Assembly (NCBI GenBank): GCA_048550535.1
Contig: JBLYYN010000131.1
Location: 1 to 15,493 of the forward strand
DNA: 15,493 nt
Source: CBDULX01 sp048550535
GTDB lineage: Bacteria; Pseudomonadota; Gammaproteobacteria; SZUA-229
Reading direction: 5' to 3'
The first letter of the stretch is position 1, and every line of letters starts with the position of its first letter. The notes under the pieces are model-generated. The model was not told where the DNA came from and did not search any database. It saw only the letters and a list, made by a program, of their open reading frames with translations. The translations under genes were made by a program, and so were the position numbers. Positions 7,360 to 14,945 of this stretch are shown in pieces.

Positions 7360-8157
7360 TTACTTGCGACTGGGATGGTGAAGCAGTTCACCGGATTTCT
7401 TTTCACCATCACAGCTATTAGTCAGGCCAGCAATGGCTTTTAGGACATCCAGTTGCAATATATTGACATACTTGCGCTGAGTGGTGAGGAAGCCTTCACT
7501 CTGGAAACGGCTGAATGTACGGCTGATGGTCTCGATGGTCAGCCCCAGGTAATTGCCGATGTCCTTACGCGACATACTGAGGTAGAACTCGGTTTCTGAA
7601 AAACTACGCTGTTTGAGCCGGGATGACAGGTTCACCAGGAAGGCAGCCAGTCGCTCTTCAGCATTTTTCTGTGCCATCAGCATCAAAAGAGTCTGGTCTG
7701 AGGCAATTTCCTTACTCATGATTCGAAACAGCTGTTGGTAGAGATTGGGAATTTTTTCGCTCAGCTCTTCCAGGGTGTCGAAGGGGATTTCACACAGGCT
7801 GGTGGTTTCTAGTGCTACGGCAGAGCAGGGGTGCTCGTGATTGTGTATCGCATCAAGACCGAGCAACTCGCCTGGCAGGTAAAGGCCTGTGACCTGCTCA
7901 TCGCCCTGCTCACTTTCACTGTAGGTTTTAATGGAGCCACTTCTTACCGCATAAATTGAATGGAAAGTATTGCCGCTGTGAAACAGGTATTCCCCTTTCT
8001 GCAAGGGTTTACGGCGTTTAATAATTTCATCCAGCTTTTCTATGTCCCCCATATCCAGTCCCAGTGGCAGGCACAAATCGTGTAGTTTGCAGCTTTTACA
8101 GGCTGTTTTCAGGGTCGATAACTTAATGGGTTGTACGGGTTTGCTGGATTGAGCCAT
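7360..8157 (-). CDS. fnr: FNR/Anr-type oxygen-sensing transcription regulator
   Basis: A CRP/FNR-family regulator that binds an oxygen-labile [4Fe-4S] cluster. Without oxygen it dimerises and binds TTGAT-N4-ATCAA sites to switch on anaerobic genes. The cluster ligands are visible: C20, C23 and C29 at the N-terminus and C111 in the sensory domain (E. coli FNR uses C20, C23, C29 and C122). The effector fold covers about 40-140, followed by the dimer helix. The helix-turn-helix is at about 196-219 (MSRKDIGNYLGLTIETISRTF); its E209, S212 and R213 match the base-reading residues of E. coli FNR, so the same site is expected. At 265 aa it has about 15 more C-terminal residues than E. coli FNR. The Pseudomonas name would be anr. 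A candidate FNR site lies 0.7 kb upstream of it, beyond bolA. Confidence 0.95.
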   Translation of the reverse strand: MAQSSKPVQPIKLSTLKTACKSCKLHDLCLPLGLDMGDIEKLDEIIKRRKPLQKGEYLFHSGNTFHSIYAVRSGSIKTYSESEQGDEQVTGLYLPGELLGLDAIHNHEHPCSAVALETTSLCEIPFDTLEELSEKIPNLYQQLFRIMSKEIASDQTLLMLMAQKNAEERLAAFLVNLSSRLKQRSFSETEFYLSMSRKDIGNYLGLTIETISRTFSRFQSEGFLTTQRKYVNILQLDVLKAIAGLTNSCDGEKKSGELLHHPSRK

Positions 8158-8242
8158 AGGGTTACCTGTGTCTATATCTTATTAAGGATATGAATTTATT
8201 GGGGGTTTGCCAAGTTTTTTTTGTGACCATTGGTAAGTTGTC

Positions 8243-8551
8243 CTATTTGCCACCACCCATACAGGGCGGCGAGGCAGGTGCGGAACCGGTATTTTCCCAT
8301 TCTTCCGGCGTCATGGTATGCAGCGCCAGGGCATGAACCGGGCCACTCAGTTCTTCAGCCAGCAGCTTGTTGATCATCCTGTGGCGGGCTACCGGCAATT
8401 TGCCCTTAAATGCATCACACACTATGGTGACCTTAAAGTGAGATTCCGAGCCTGGGGGCACGTTATGGCTGTGACTCTCATTCACGACTTCCAGAAATGC
8501 TGGATTTAGCGCGGACTGTAATTTTTCAGTGATGTCAGATTCTATGCTCAT
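8243..8551 (-). CDS. bolA: BolA family protein
   Basis: A 102-aa BolA-fold protein. BolA proteins partner with monothiol glutaredoxins in Fe-S cluster handling and, in E. coli, affect morphology and biofilm genes under stress. The motifs are clear: ESHSH near 25-29, SHFKVTIVCDAFKGK, VARHRMINKLLAEEL, then VHALALHTMTPEEW. The tail SPPCMGG is common in BolA1-type members. The invariant C-terminal His (VHAL) and the histidine of RHR are present, the usual ligands with glutaredoxin. The gene lies 85 bp before fnr on the same strand and after a strong terminator, so it probably has its own promoter. The best -10 I can see is CATAAT about 35 nt upstream of the ATG, with a poor -35. The ribosome site is weak. 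Confidence 0.93.
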   Translation of the reverse strand: MSIESDITEKLQSALNPAFLEVVNESHSHNVPPGSESHFKVTIVCDAFKGKLPVARHRMINKLLAEELSGPVHALALHTMTPEEWENTGSAPASPPCMGGGK

Positions 8552-8650
8552 AGCCAGGCAATTATGTGATATATAACTTTATCATTATGCCTTAGGATAC
8601 TAGCAGTTGGAATGGAAGAAATAACTGGATTTATAGTGTGGATAAGGAAT

Positions 8651-8699
8651 AAAAAAAGGCCGATCCACGCAGTACTTTTCAGGTGCTTGGATCGACCCT
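8651..8699 (-). terminator. Strong rho-independent terminator
   Basis: On the - strand, GGTCGATCCA pairs with TGGATCGGCC (one G-U wobble). The stem continues past an A/G mismatch through GCA/TGC to a 12-nt loop, and is followed directly by seven T. The wobble pair becomes a C/A mismatch on the other strand, and the T-tract lies only on this side, so it is directed along the - strand. It would end the candidate sRNA and any bpt read-through, ahead of bolA. Confidence 0.9.
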
Positions 8700-8785
8700 T
8701 ACTCCCCCCCAGGAGATTCTTGTCCGGTTTTAACCGGTGCAATTCTGTTTCAGGTATTGGTGTTGAAACCACAAATCCCTAAGAT
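8651..8785 (-). ncRNA. Candidate FNR-activated small RNA
   Basis: A predicted transcript of about 135 nt in the bpt-bolA gap. It has a predicted start (A at 8785) set by an FNR box and -10 box, and the terminator above as its 3' end. Inside are a small hairpin CCGGT-TAAA-ACCGG (8725-8738) and a seven-G run (8704-8710) next to CTCCT (8711-8715). CTCCT is complementary to a Shine-Dalgarno core and could be a target-pairing site. No credible reading frame ends within it: the GTG at 8772, with AGGGA before it, has no stop before the terminator. FNR-controlled sRNAs are known elsewhere (FnrS, PhrS), but I see no sequence match to them. The existence and ends of this RNA are inferred. The alternative is that this is just the bpt 3' UTR. 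Confidence 0.5.
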
Positions 8786-8791
8786 ATATGT

Positions 8792-8833
8792 AGGATATAA
8801 GGGAATGCCGATGAATGAGTTGATGTATGTCAA
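8792..8833 (-). promoter_or_regulatory. FNR box with class II -10 element
   Basis: The - strand reads TTGACATACATCAA at 8833-8820, a 9 of 10 match to the FNR consensus TTGAT-N4-ATCAA. If its centre (8826.5) sits at -41.5, the class II position, the -10 hexamer should be at 8797-8792. The sequence there is TATCCT, which keeps the key TA...T positions. The start would then be A at 8785. The box begins 4 nt after the bpt stop codon and points away from bpt, toward the candidate sRNA. Confidence 0.55.
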
Positions 8834-8836
8834 TAG

Positions 8837-9553
8837 TTACTCACTATCACTATCGACCCGATGCCAGCGCATTTTATGCAGGATTTCCAGGGCACTGTAG
8901 TTGCCCTTGTAGTCCATCTTAGGGTGCTGTTGTATCCAGTAACCCAGATACAGATGAGGCAGATTATACAGCCTTGCCAACCAGATAGACTGCAGTATGG
9001 CATGGGTGCCCAGGCTGCGTTTATTTTCATTCGGGTCAAAAAAAGTATACACCGCCGACAGACCGTTGGTCATATAGTCGACCACTGCTACCGCTAATAG
9101 TCGACCATTTTTTCGAGACTCGATAAACAGGGTCTGGCTCCAGTCGCTGAGCAGGAAATTGGTGAAATCTTCTTCGGATGGATTCGCCATGCTGCCATCG
9201 CCGTGGCGGGAGTTGATATAGCGCCGGTAAAGCTCGAAATATTCATAACGGTACTCGGCTGTTTTGAGATGGGTGGTGAGGTCGTAATTTTTCGACAGAC
9301 AACGACGCTGATTGCGGTTGGTGTCAAAAGCCTCGACATCAATGCGACAGGGCAGGCAGGCACTACAGTTCGGGCAGTGGGGACGATAGACAAAACCACC
9401 GCTACGACGAAAGCCCTTGCTGATGAGCAGACTATATAACGGGTGCGTCATACTTATCTGAGGATCGGGTATCAGGTTGGCAGAGAGCCTGTCTGAATAA
9501 TATCCGCAGCTGTGTTCCGAGGTGATATAAAGTGACAAGCCTTGATCGTTCAT
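8837..9553 (-). CDS. bpt: Aspartate/glutamate leucyltransferase
   Basis: Bpt transfers leucine from Leu-tRNA to proteins with N-terminal Asp or Glu, marking them for the ClpS-ClpAP N-degron pathway. The protein is 238 aa from the ATG at 9553, a normal length. The N-terminal domain has C16 and the cysteine cluster C60, C63, C66 and C69 (HCPNCSACLPCRI) typical of bacterial Ate/Bpt proteins. The GNAT-like C-terminal domain shows LYRRYINSRHGDG, AVVDYMTNGLSAVYTFFDP, SLGTHAI and LGYWI. A GTG at 9571 is in frame, but I chose the ATG because family members start just before this LYIT segment. No Shine-Dalgarno is visible, and the -10 box TATAAT ends 6 bases before the ATG, so the mRNA may be leaderless. 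The gene is divergent from metH with 105 bp between them. Confidence 0.93.
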   Translation of the reverse strand: MNDQGLSLYITSEHSCGYYSDRLSANLIPDPQISMTHPLYSLLISKGFRRSGGFVYRPHCPNCSACLPCRIDVEAFDTNRNQRRCLSKNYDLTTHLKTAEYRYEYFELYRRYINSRHGDGSMANPSEEDFTNFLLSDWSQTLFIESRKNGRLLAVAVVDYMTNGLSAVYTFFDPNENKRSLGTHAILQSIWLARLYNLPHLYLGYWIQQHPKMDYKGNYSALEILHKMRWHRVDSDSE

Positions 9554-9559
9554 AGTCAA

Positions 9560-9565
9560 ATTATA
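9560..9565 (-). promoter_or_regulatory. Candidate bpt -10 box (leaderless start)
   Basis: A perfect TATAAT on the - strand followed by TTGACT and then ATG. By usual spacing, +1 falls on the A of the start codon. The -35 at 17 bp (TCTGCA) is poor. Confidence 0.45.
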
Positions 9566-9616
9566 TAGCACGAATAGTTCGCTGCAGATGCTAATGATTA
9601 GAAGTTGTCGACTTAG

Positions 9617-9625
9617 TGGTATAAT
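9617..9625 (+). promoter_or_regulatory. metH extended -10 promoter
   Basis: TGGTATAAT combines the extended -10 TG motif with a perfect TATAAT, which can work without a good -35. The predicted start is near 9632, giving a leader of about 27 nt. No MetR-like TGAA-N5-TTCA site and no room for a cobalamin riboswitch are seen. Confidence 0.65.
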
Positions 9626-9658
9626 TGCGGGCTTTTACACCAAGAATGTGGCCCAACA

Positions 9659-12600
9659 ATGACCCGAGAACAGCGCATCACCCGATTAAATCAAATTCTC
9701 ACCGAGCGAATCCTGATACTGGATGGCGCTATGGGAACCATGATCCAGAGCTATGGGCTGGAGGAAGTGGATTATCGTGGTGAGCGCTTTGCGGACTGGT
9801 CCTCAGATCTAAAGGGCAATAACGACCTGCTGGTGCTGACCCAGCCACAGATTATTCGAGATATACACAGCGCTTACCTGCAAGCGGGCGCCGATATCGT
9901 CGAAACCAACAGCTTCAATGCCAATCATTACGGCATGGCCGATTATGGTATGGAAGCGCTGGTATATGAATTGAATCTGGCGGCGGCCAGGGTGGCCCGT
10001 GAAGCCTGTGATGCCATAGAAAGTGATGATAAACCTCGCTTTGTGGCGGGTGTGCTGGGTCCCATGCCGGTGACCGCTTCCATGTCCAAGGATGTGAATA
10101 ACCCCGGTGCTCGGGACGTCAGCTTCGACCAGTTACGGGAGGCCTATACGGTATCGCTGAAAGCGCTGATCGAGGGTGGTTCCGATCTCATTCTGGTGGA
10201 AACCGTATTCGATACCCTGAATGCCAAGGCAGCGCTATTTGCCCTGGATGAATATTTTGAAGCCAGCGGCGAGCGCCTGCCGGTGGTAATTTCCGGTACC
10301 ATCACCGATGCCAGTGGCCGTATTCTGACTGGCCAGACCCCGGAAGCCTTCTGGAATTCACTGCGTCACATCAAACCCCTGTCATTTGGCTTCAACTGTG
10401 CCCTGGGCGCCAAAGAGCTGCGGCCCCATGTGGAGGAGATGTCCAACCTGGCCGATTGTTATATCAATGTGCACCCCAATGCTGGCCTGCCGAACGCCTT
10501 TGGTGGTTTCGATGAAACCCCGGAAATGCTGGCGGAAGAGATCGGCGACTGGGCGAAAAATGGATTCCTTAATATCGTTGGTGGCTGTTGCGGAACTACT
10601 CCGGCCCACATCAAGGCTATTGCCGAAGCAGTGGCAAAATATCCGCCACGTAAGCCACCTCAGGTGCCCGTGGAATGCCGTCTGAGTGGCCTGGAAGCCT
10701 GTAACATCCGTGAGGACTCTCTGTTTGTCAATGTGGGTGAGCGTACCAATGTCACCGGCTCCGCTGTTTTCAAACGGCTGATACTGGAGGGTGACTACGA
10801 AACCGCACTGGATGTGGCCCGCCAGCAGGTTGAAAACGGCGCGCAGATCATCGATATCAACATGGATGAGGGCATGCTCGATGGTGAAAAAGCCATGGTT
10901 ACCTTCCTTCATCTGATTGCTTCGGAACCGGATATCGCCCGGGTACCGGTCATGCTGGATTCTTCCAAATGGAACATTATCGAAGCCGGTTTGAAATGTA
11001 TCCAGGGTAAGGGCGTGGTGAATTCCATCAGTCTCAAGGAAGGAGAAGAGAAATTCATTGAACAGGCGACACTGCTGCGACGCTATGGAGCGGCGGCTAT
11101 TGTCATGGCTTTCGATGAAGTCGGGCAGGCGGACACCCAGGCGCGCAAGGTCGAAATCTGCACCCGCGCCTACAATATTCTTACTCAGCAGGTAGGTTTC
11201 CCAGCGGAAGATATTATTTTCGACCCTAATATTTTCGCGGTGGCCACCGGCATAGAGGAACACAATAACTATGGTGTGGATTTCATCGAAGCCACCCGTG
11301 AAATCAAAAACGCACTGCCTCACGCCATGGTGTCCGGTGGTGTGTCCAATGTGTCTTTCTCCTTCCGTGGCAACAACCCGGTGCGTGAGGCCATTCATGC
11401 CGTGTTTCTCTATCACGCCATTAAGGCGGGTATGGATATGGGCATAGTTAATGCCGGTCAGCTGGCGGTGTACGACGACCTTCCGCAAGAGCTGCGCGAA
11501 TGTGTAGAAGATGTGGTGCTTAATCGCCGAGACGATTCCACCGAACGTTTACTGGACATTGCTGGAAAATATAAGGGTGATGGCAGCGGCGGTAAGAAAG
11601 AAGAAAATCTGGAATGGCGTTCATTACCCGTGGCCAAACGTCTGGCCCATGCTCTGGTGAAAGGTATTGATGCCTATGTGGAAGAAGATGCCGAGGAAGC
11701 GCGTTTAACGTTTGACCGTCCTATCCAGGTAATTGAAGGTCCACTGATGGATGGCATGAACGTAGTGGGTGATCTGTTTGGCGACGGAAAAATGTTTCTG
11801 CCTCAGGTGGTGAAATCCGCCCGTGTGATGAAAAAAGCCGTGGCATACCTGATTCCATTTATCGAAGCTGAAAAAGGCGATACAAATCAGTCCAACGGCA
11901 AGATCTTGATGGCTACCGTGAAAGGTGATGTGCACGACATCGGCAAAAACATCGTCGGCGTGGTGTTGCAATGTAATAACTTCGAAGTGATCGACATGGG
12001 CGTGATGGTGCCGGCCAACAAAATACTGGACAAGGCGCGGGAAGAGAATGTCGATATCATTGGCCTGAGTGGATTGATCACCCCGTCGCTGGATGAAATG
12101 GTGCATGTGGCGAAAGAAATGGAGCGTCTGGGTTTTGATATTCCTTTGATGATCGGTGGTGCTACCACATCCAAGGCACATACCGCGGTGAAGATCGAAC
12201 AGAATTACCATGGCCCGACTGTATGGGTGAAAGATGCATCCCGTGCTGTCGGTGTTTCGCAAAACCTGATCTCTGAAGAGCATAAAGAAAACTTTGTAAA
12301 AAGCCTGAGCGAAGAATACGATCAGGTGCGTATCAATTATGCCGGTCGCCGTGCCCAGACCAAGTGGGCCAGTTTGCAGCAGGCACGGGAGAATGCCCAG
12401 GTAATCGACTGGGATGATTACACGCCAACTGTGCCCAGTTTCCTTGGTACTAAAGTGTTCGATGATTACCCACTGGAAGAAATTCGAGAATACATCGACT
12501 GGACGCCTTTTTTCTATGCCTGGGAACTGAAAGGTCGTTACCCGAAAATTCTGCAAGATGAAGAAAAAGGTGAAGAGGCGACCAAGCTGTTCAATGATGC

Positions 12601-13348
12601 CCAGGCCATGATGGACACCTTGATAGCAGAAAAATGGCTTAAGGCGAAAGCGGTCATTGGCCTGTTCCCGGCCAATGCGGTAAATGACGATGTGGAAATC
12701 TATAAGGATGAGTCTCGTTCGGAACTCAAATCACAATTGCACTTTTTGCGTCAGCAAACCGAGCAACCGCCGGGTCGCCCTAATCACAGTCTGAGTGATT
12801 ACATAGCGCCCAAAGCCACCGGCATAAAAGATTATATTGGCGCCTTTGCGGTCACCACCGGTATTGGCATTGACGAACATGTGGCCAGGTTTGAACAGGC
12901 GCATGACGATTACAACTCCATCATGTTGAAAGTGTTGGCCGATCGGTTGGCGGAAGCCTTTGCCGAGCTGATGCATGAAAAAGTGCGCAAGGAGTATTGG
13001 GGTTATGCGTCAGATGAACTGCTGAGCAGCGAAGCCATGATTGGCGAAGAGTATAAAGGTATTCGTCCTGCGCCCGGTTATCCGGCCTGCCCGGATCATA
13101 CTGAGAAAACTCAGCTATGGGCCTTGCTGGACGCTGAAAAGAACGCTGACATCGAACTCACCGAGCACTTTGCCATGTTGCCAGCTTCCGCAGTCAGCGG
13201 CTGGTACTTCAGTCATCCCGATTCACGTTATTTTGCAGTCGCCAAAATCAATCGAGAACAGGTGGAAGACTATGCTAAACGTAAAGGCATGAGTCTGGCA
13301 GAAGCGGAGCGCTGGATGGCACCCAATCTGGGATACGATGCTGATTAG
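9659..13348 (+). CDS. metH: Cobalamin-dependent methionine synthase
   Basis: MetH moves a methyl group from 5-methyl-THF to homocysteine via B12, making methionine and regenerating THF. It has 1229 aa, nearly the E. coli length of 1227, with all four modules. The homocysteine domain starts at ILDGAMGTMIQ, with zinc ligands C247, C310 and C311. The pterin domain starts at about 357 (VNVGERTNVTGS). The B12 cap and Rossmann module carry DVHDIGKN, with the axial ligand H759. The C-terminal SAM reactivation domain shows RPAPGYPACPDH. The key residues computed here fall at the same numbers as in E. coli. It has its own extended -10 promoter and no obvious strong ribosome site (CAAGAATGTGGCCCAACA before the ATG). 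The organism therefore makes or imports B12. Long open frames on the opposite strand inside this gene are coding shadows. Confidence 0.98.
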   Translation: MTREQRITRLNQILTERILILDGAMGTMIQSYGLEEVDYRGERFADWSSDLKGNNDLLVLTQPQIIRDIHSAYLQAGADIVETNSFNANHYGMADYGMEALVYELNLAAARVAREACDAIESDDKPRFVAGVLGPMPVTASMSKDVNNPGARDVSFDQLREAYTVSLKALIEGGSDLILVETVFDTLNAKAALFALDEYFEASGERLPVVISGTITDASGRILTGQTPEAFWNSLRHIKPLSFGFNCALGAKELRPHVEEMSNLADCYINVHPNAGLPNAFGGFDETPEMLAEEIGDWAKNGFLNIVGGCCGTTPAHIKAIAEAVAKYPPRKPPQVPVECRLSGLEACNIREDSLFVNVGERTNVTGSAVFKRLILEGDYETALDVARQQVENGAQIIDINMDEGMLDGEKAMVTFLHLIASEPDIARVPVMLDSSKWNIIEAGLKCIQGKGVVNSISLKEGEEKFIEQATLLRRYGAAAIVMAFDEVGQADTQARKVEICTRAYNILTQQVGFPAEDIIFDPNIFAVATGIEEHNNYGVDFIEATREIKNALPHAMVSGGVSNVSFSFRGNNPVREAIHAVFLYHAIKAGMDMGIVNAGQLAVYDDLPQELRECVEDVVLNRRDDSTERLLDIAGKYKGDGSGGKKEENLEWRSLPVAKRLAHALVKGIDAYVEEDAEEARLTFDRPIQVIEGPLMDGMNVVGDLFGDGKMFLPQVVKSARVMKKAVAYLIPFIEAEKGDTNQSNGKILMATVKGDVHDIGKNIVGVVLQCNNFEVIDMGVMVPANKILDKAREENVDIIGLSGLITPSLDEMVHVAKEMERLGFDIPLMIGGATTSKAHTAVKIEQNYHGPTVWVKDASRAVGVSQNLISEEHKENFVKSLSEEYDQVRINYAGRRAQTKWASLQQARENAQVIDWDDYTPTVPSFLGTKVFDDYPLEEIREYIDWTPFFYAWELKGRYPKILQDEEKGEEATKLFNDAQAMMDTLIAEKWLKAKAVIGLFPANAVNDDVEIYKDESRSELKSQLHFLRQQTEQPPGRPNHSLSDYIAPKATGIKDYIGAFAVTTGIGIDEHVARFEQAHDDYNSIMLKVLADRLAEAFAELMHEKVRKEYWGYASDELLSSEAMIGEEYKGIRPAPGYPACPDHTEKTQLWALLDAEKNADIELTEHFAMLPASAVSGWYFSHPDSRYFAVAKINREQVEDYAKRKGMSLAEAERWMAPNLGYDAD

Positions 13349-13379
13349 TTCGGAGTCGATATAACAAAACCATGTGCTG

Positions 13380-13404
13380 TCATCTCGAGTGGAACGAGAG
13401 ATCC
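13380..13404. repeat. Small dispersed-type palindrome after metH
   Basis: TCATCTCGAGTGGAACGAG followed by AGATCC forms a short hairpin (TCTCG with CGAGA, or ATCTC with GAGAT). I recall very similar 'GTCATCTCGAG...GAGAGATC' units as dispersed intergenic repeats in many bacteria. It has no T-tract, so it is not an evident metH terminator. Confidence 0.4.
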
Positions 13405-13484
13405 TGGTCACTAAGGTTCATCGTTTGTTATCAGTTGGCGGTGTCCTTTACGGTTTTTAATTGTTCCTGAATATCCAGGTCGAG

Positions 13485-13513
13485 CTGTCAATAATTCATT
13501 ATTTTTATTTAAA
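13485..13513 (+). promoter_or_regulatory. Weak candidate serB promoter
   Basis: CTGTCA (4 of 6 to -35) and TTTAAA (4 of 6 to -10) are separated by a 17-bp AT-rich spacer, with a predicted start near 13520. The whole stretch 13491-13520 is very AT-rich, so the exact boxes are uncertain. Confidence 0.3.
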
Positions 13514-13534
13514 TATTAATCAGTCAGGAACAGT

Positions 13535-14155
13535 ATGAAGTTAGCAATATTAGATTTCGATTCCACCTTAATGGATGGCGAAACTATCGACATTCTTGCC
13601 GAACAGGTCGGCGTTAAAGAGCAGGTTGAGAAGCTTACCGATGCAGCGATGCAGGGAGAACTGGATTTTTTCGAATCATTAACGCAACGAGCCAGCTTAT
13701 TAAAAGGTATGGATGCCTCTATCGTCGATTATGTTTGTCATCAGCTGCCATTGATGCCTGGGGCCAAAGAATTCGTGGCCGAACTAAAACGTCAGGATTA
13801 TAAAGTGGCGGTGTTCAGTGGTGGCTTCAGGAATGCCACTAACTATTATAAAAAAGTGCTGGGATATGACACCGAGTTCAGTAACATATTGCACCATGTG
13901 GGAGGCAGGCTCACTGGAAAAGTCGGTGGCGATGTGATGTTCGATTTTTCCAAAGGTGATCTGTTATTGCGTTTACAAAACCTGTTAGGGATATCAGAAC
14001 AAAATACACTGGTCTGTGGTGATGGTGCCAATGATTTGAGCATGTTCGAGCACGCCGATACTCGTATTGCATTCTGTGCCAGGCCTGTACTTAAACAGAA
14101 AGCCAACATCGTGATCGAAGACAAGGACCTGAGGGCGATTATACCTCTGCTTTGA
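13535..14155 (+). CDS. serB: Phosphoserine phosphatase, short SerB type
   Basis: A HAD-family phosphatase of the SerB group, which removes phosphate from L-phosphoserine in the final step of serine synthesis. The motifs are complete: DFDST (nucleophile D7 and acid D9), E16 in MDGETID, SGGF (S95), K140, and GDGANDLSM (D163, D167) for magnesium. At 206 aa it has only the catalytic domain. E. coli SerB (322 aa) has an extra N-terminal regulatory region, so this form resembles the short archaeal type. The start is supported by AGGAA 5 nt upstream of the ATG. It lies 186 bp after metH on the same strand; serine also feeds the one-carbon pool used by MetH, though shared regulation is not shown. A related homoserine- or other small-molecule phosphatase role is the main alternative. 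Confidence 0.85.
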   Translation: MKLAILDFDSTLMDGETIDILAEQVGVKEQVEKLTDAAMQGELDFFESLTQRASLLKGMDASIVDYVCHQLPLMPGAKEFVAELKRQDYKVAVFSGGFRNATNYYKKVLGYDTEFSNILHHVGGRLTGKVGGDVMFDFSKGDLLLRLQNLLGISEQNTLVCGDGANDLSMFEHADTRIAFCARPVLKQKANIVIEDKDLRAIIPLL

Positions 14156-14287
14156 TTCGGTCAGTTAGATATCCAGGGTTTTCCCAAAGTTTGTTGTAAT
14201 AGAATAACTATTCCGCTCCACTTTGTGAAATATCTAGACATTTTTATGGCAGTTTAAATTCAACCAGACTTTATCAGAGGTTCCCTA

Positions 14288-14293
14288 TATACT
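14288..14293 (+). promoter_or_regulatory. Candidate lipoprotein-gene -10 box
   Basis: TATACT lies 40 nt before the lipoprotein ATG. At 17 bp upstream is CAGACT, which shares only GAC with the -35 consensus. It is plausible but unproven. Nothing else is clear in the 178-bp serB-lipoprotein gap apart from a small GAATA/TATTC hairpin near 14200 (14202-14213). Confidence 0.3.
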
Positions 14294-14333
14294 TCTCAAC
14301 CCGAGTGTTGATTTTCTAATTAGGTGCTGTGTC

Positions 14334-14591
14334 ATGTTTAAAAATCTTATTATGCTGTTTTTTACATCTTTACTGGTTATATCCTGTAGTAGTTCCAGCA
14401 AAAAACCAGGGACTGACAAAAAATATAAGGTGAATGTCGGTGGCTGGAGTGACATGGAAAAGTACAATCAGGCGAGAGAAAATGTGATGTCTCCCGAGAA
14501 AACAGATGAGGCACTAGAGCCGGTTGAGCGGTCTCAGGAATGTAATGTAGTCGATTGTCCTGACAGTGTTAGAGAAGGTCGTCCATTCTAG
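14334..14591 (+). CDS. Small putative lipoprotein
   Basis: An 85-aa protein with a clear lipoprotein signal: a Lys at position 3, a hydrophobic run, and the lipobox V-I-S before C18. The residue after the cysteine is Ser, which by the enteric +2 rule would favour the outer membrane. The mature part is only 68 residues, Ser/Lys-rich and then acidic, with a C70/C75 pair near the end (CNVVDC) that could form a disulphide. AGGTG about 8 nt before the ATG supports the start. I recognise no domain family. It stands alone, with no obvious operon partner. Confidence 0.6.
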   Translation: MFKNLIMLFFTSLLVISCSSSSKKPGTDKKYKVNVGGWSDMEKYNQARENVMSPEKTDEALEPVERSQECNVVDCPDSVREGRPF

Positions 14592-14945
14592 TTTGACGGT
14601 GCTTTTAACTAAAGATTAATGTACCAGTGTAAGCTTTATTATTTAGAAACCATCGTTTGATACTGTTAAAAATATTAAAAAGAATAACGCAAATAGCTGC
14701 TAATAATGCCATAAAGTGTGGGTCATAGGATATGGTCATACCGGCATGCCGTTAAGCCGGAACCCAGCAACGCTATAGTGTTCGCGGTACAAAAATACAT
14801 AAATGAATATGTAAATATCTTTGTCTAGCGAGGGTATTTGTATTGTTTACGCTCATTTGCGTTTTTTGAAAACAGGTGAACCCCTCGCTTCTTATTGCTT
14901 GAGGCATAGCAGGTGTTAGTGCATATGAGGGATTGTGTGAGCCTG
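14592..14945. other. Gene-free stretch with repeat debris
   Basis: These 354 bp between the lipoprotein and the convergent surface-antigen-like gene hold no credible reading frame. The first part is AT-rich. It then contains a GGTCATA direct repeat (14721-14727 and 14734-14740), a dispersed-type palindrome (14735-14767), and an 8-bp inverted repeat AGCGAGGG/CCCTCGCT (14827-14834 and 14882-14889). Inside the last is a small hairpin, ACGC/GCGT (14849-14862), followed by a T6 run on the + strand, which may be a weak terminator. Confidence 0.6.
14735..14767. repeat. REP-like palindrome
   Basis: GTCATACCGGCATGCC, then GTTAAGCCGGAACCCAG. The CCGGC/GCCGG stem and the GTCAT...CCAG frame match the pattern of a very common intergenic repeat family (GTCATTCC...GGAATCCAG) as I recall it. 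Only one copy is in this window. Confidence 0.55.

Noticed and set aside
8548..8772. 74-aa reading frame starting with GTG on the - strand upstream of bolA
   Set aside because: It runs through a strong intrinsic terminator with a T7 tail, has no recognisable domain and overlaps the bolA start. The region is better explained as an RNA gene.
9554..9658. Cobalamin riboswitch or MetR site before metH
   Set aside because: The 105-bp gap is too short for a cobalamin riboswitch, and no TGAA-N5-TTCA operator is present.
10382..11488. Long 368-aa antisense frame inside metH (and another at 11705-12556)
   Set aside because: These are His/Phe-rich shadow frames opposite a complete, highly conserved metH, with no ribosome site or family likeness.
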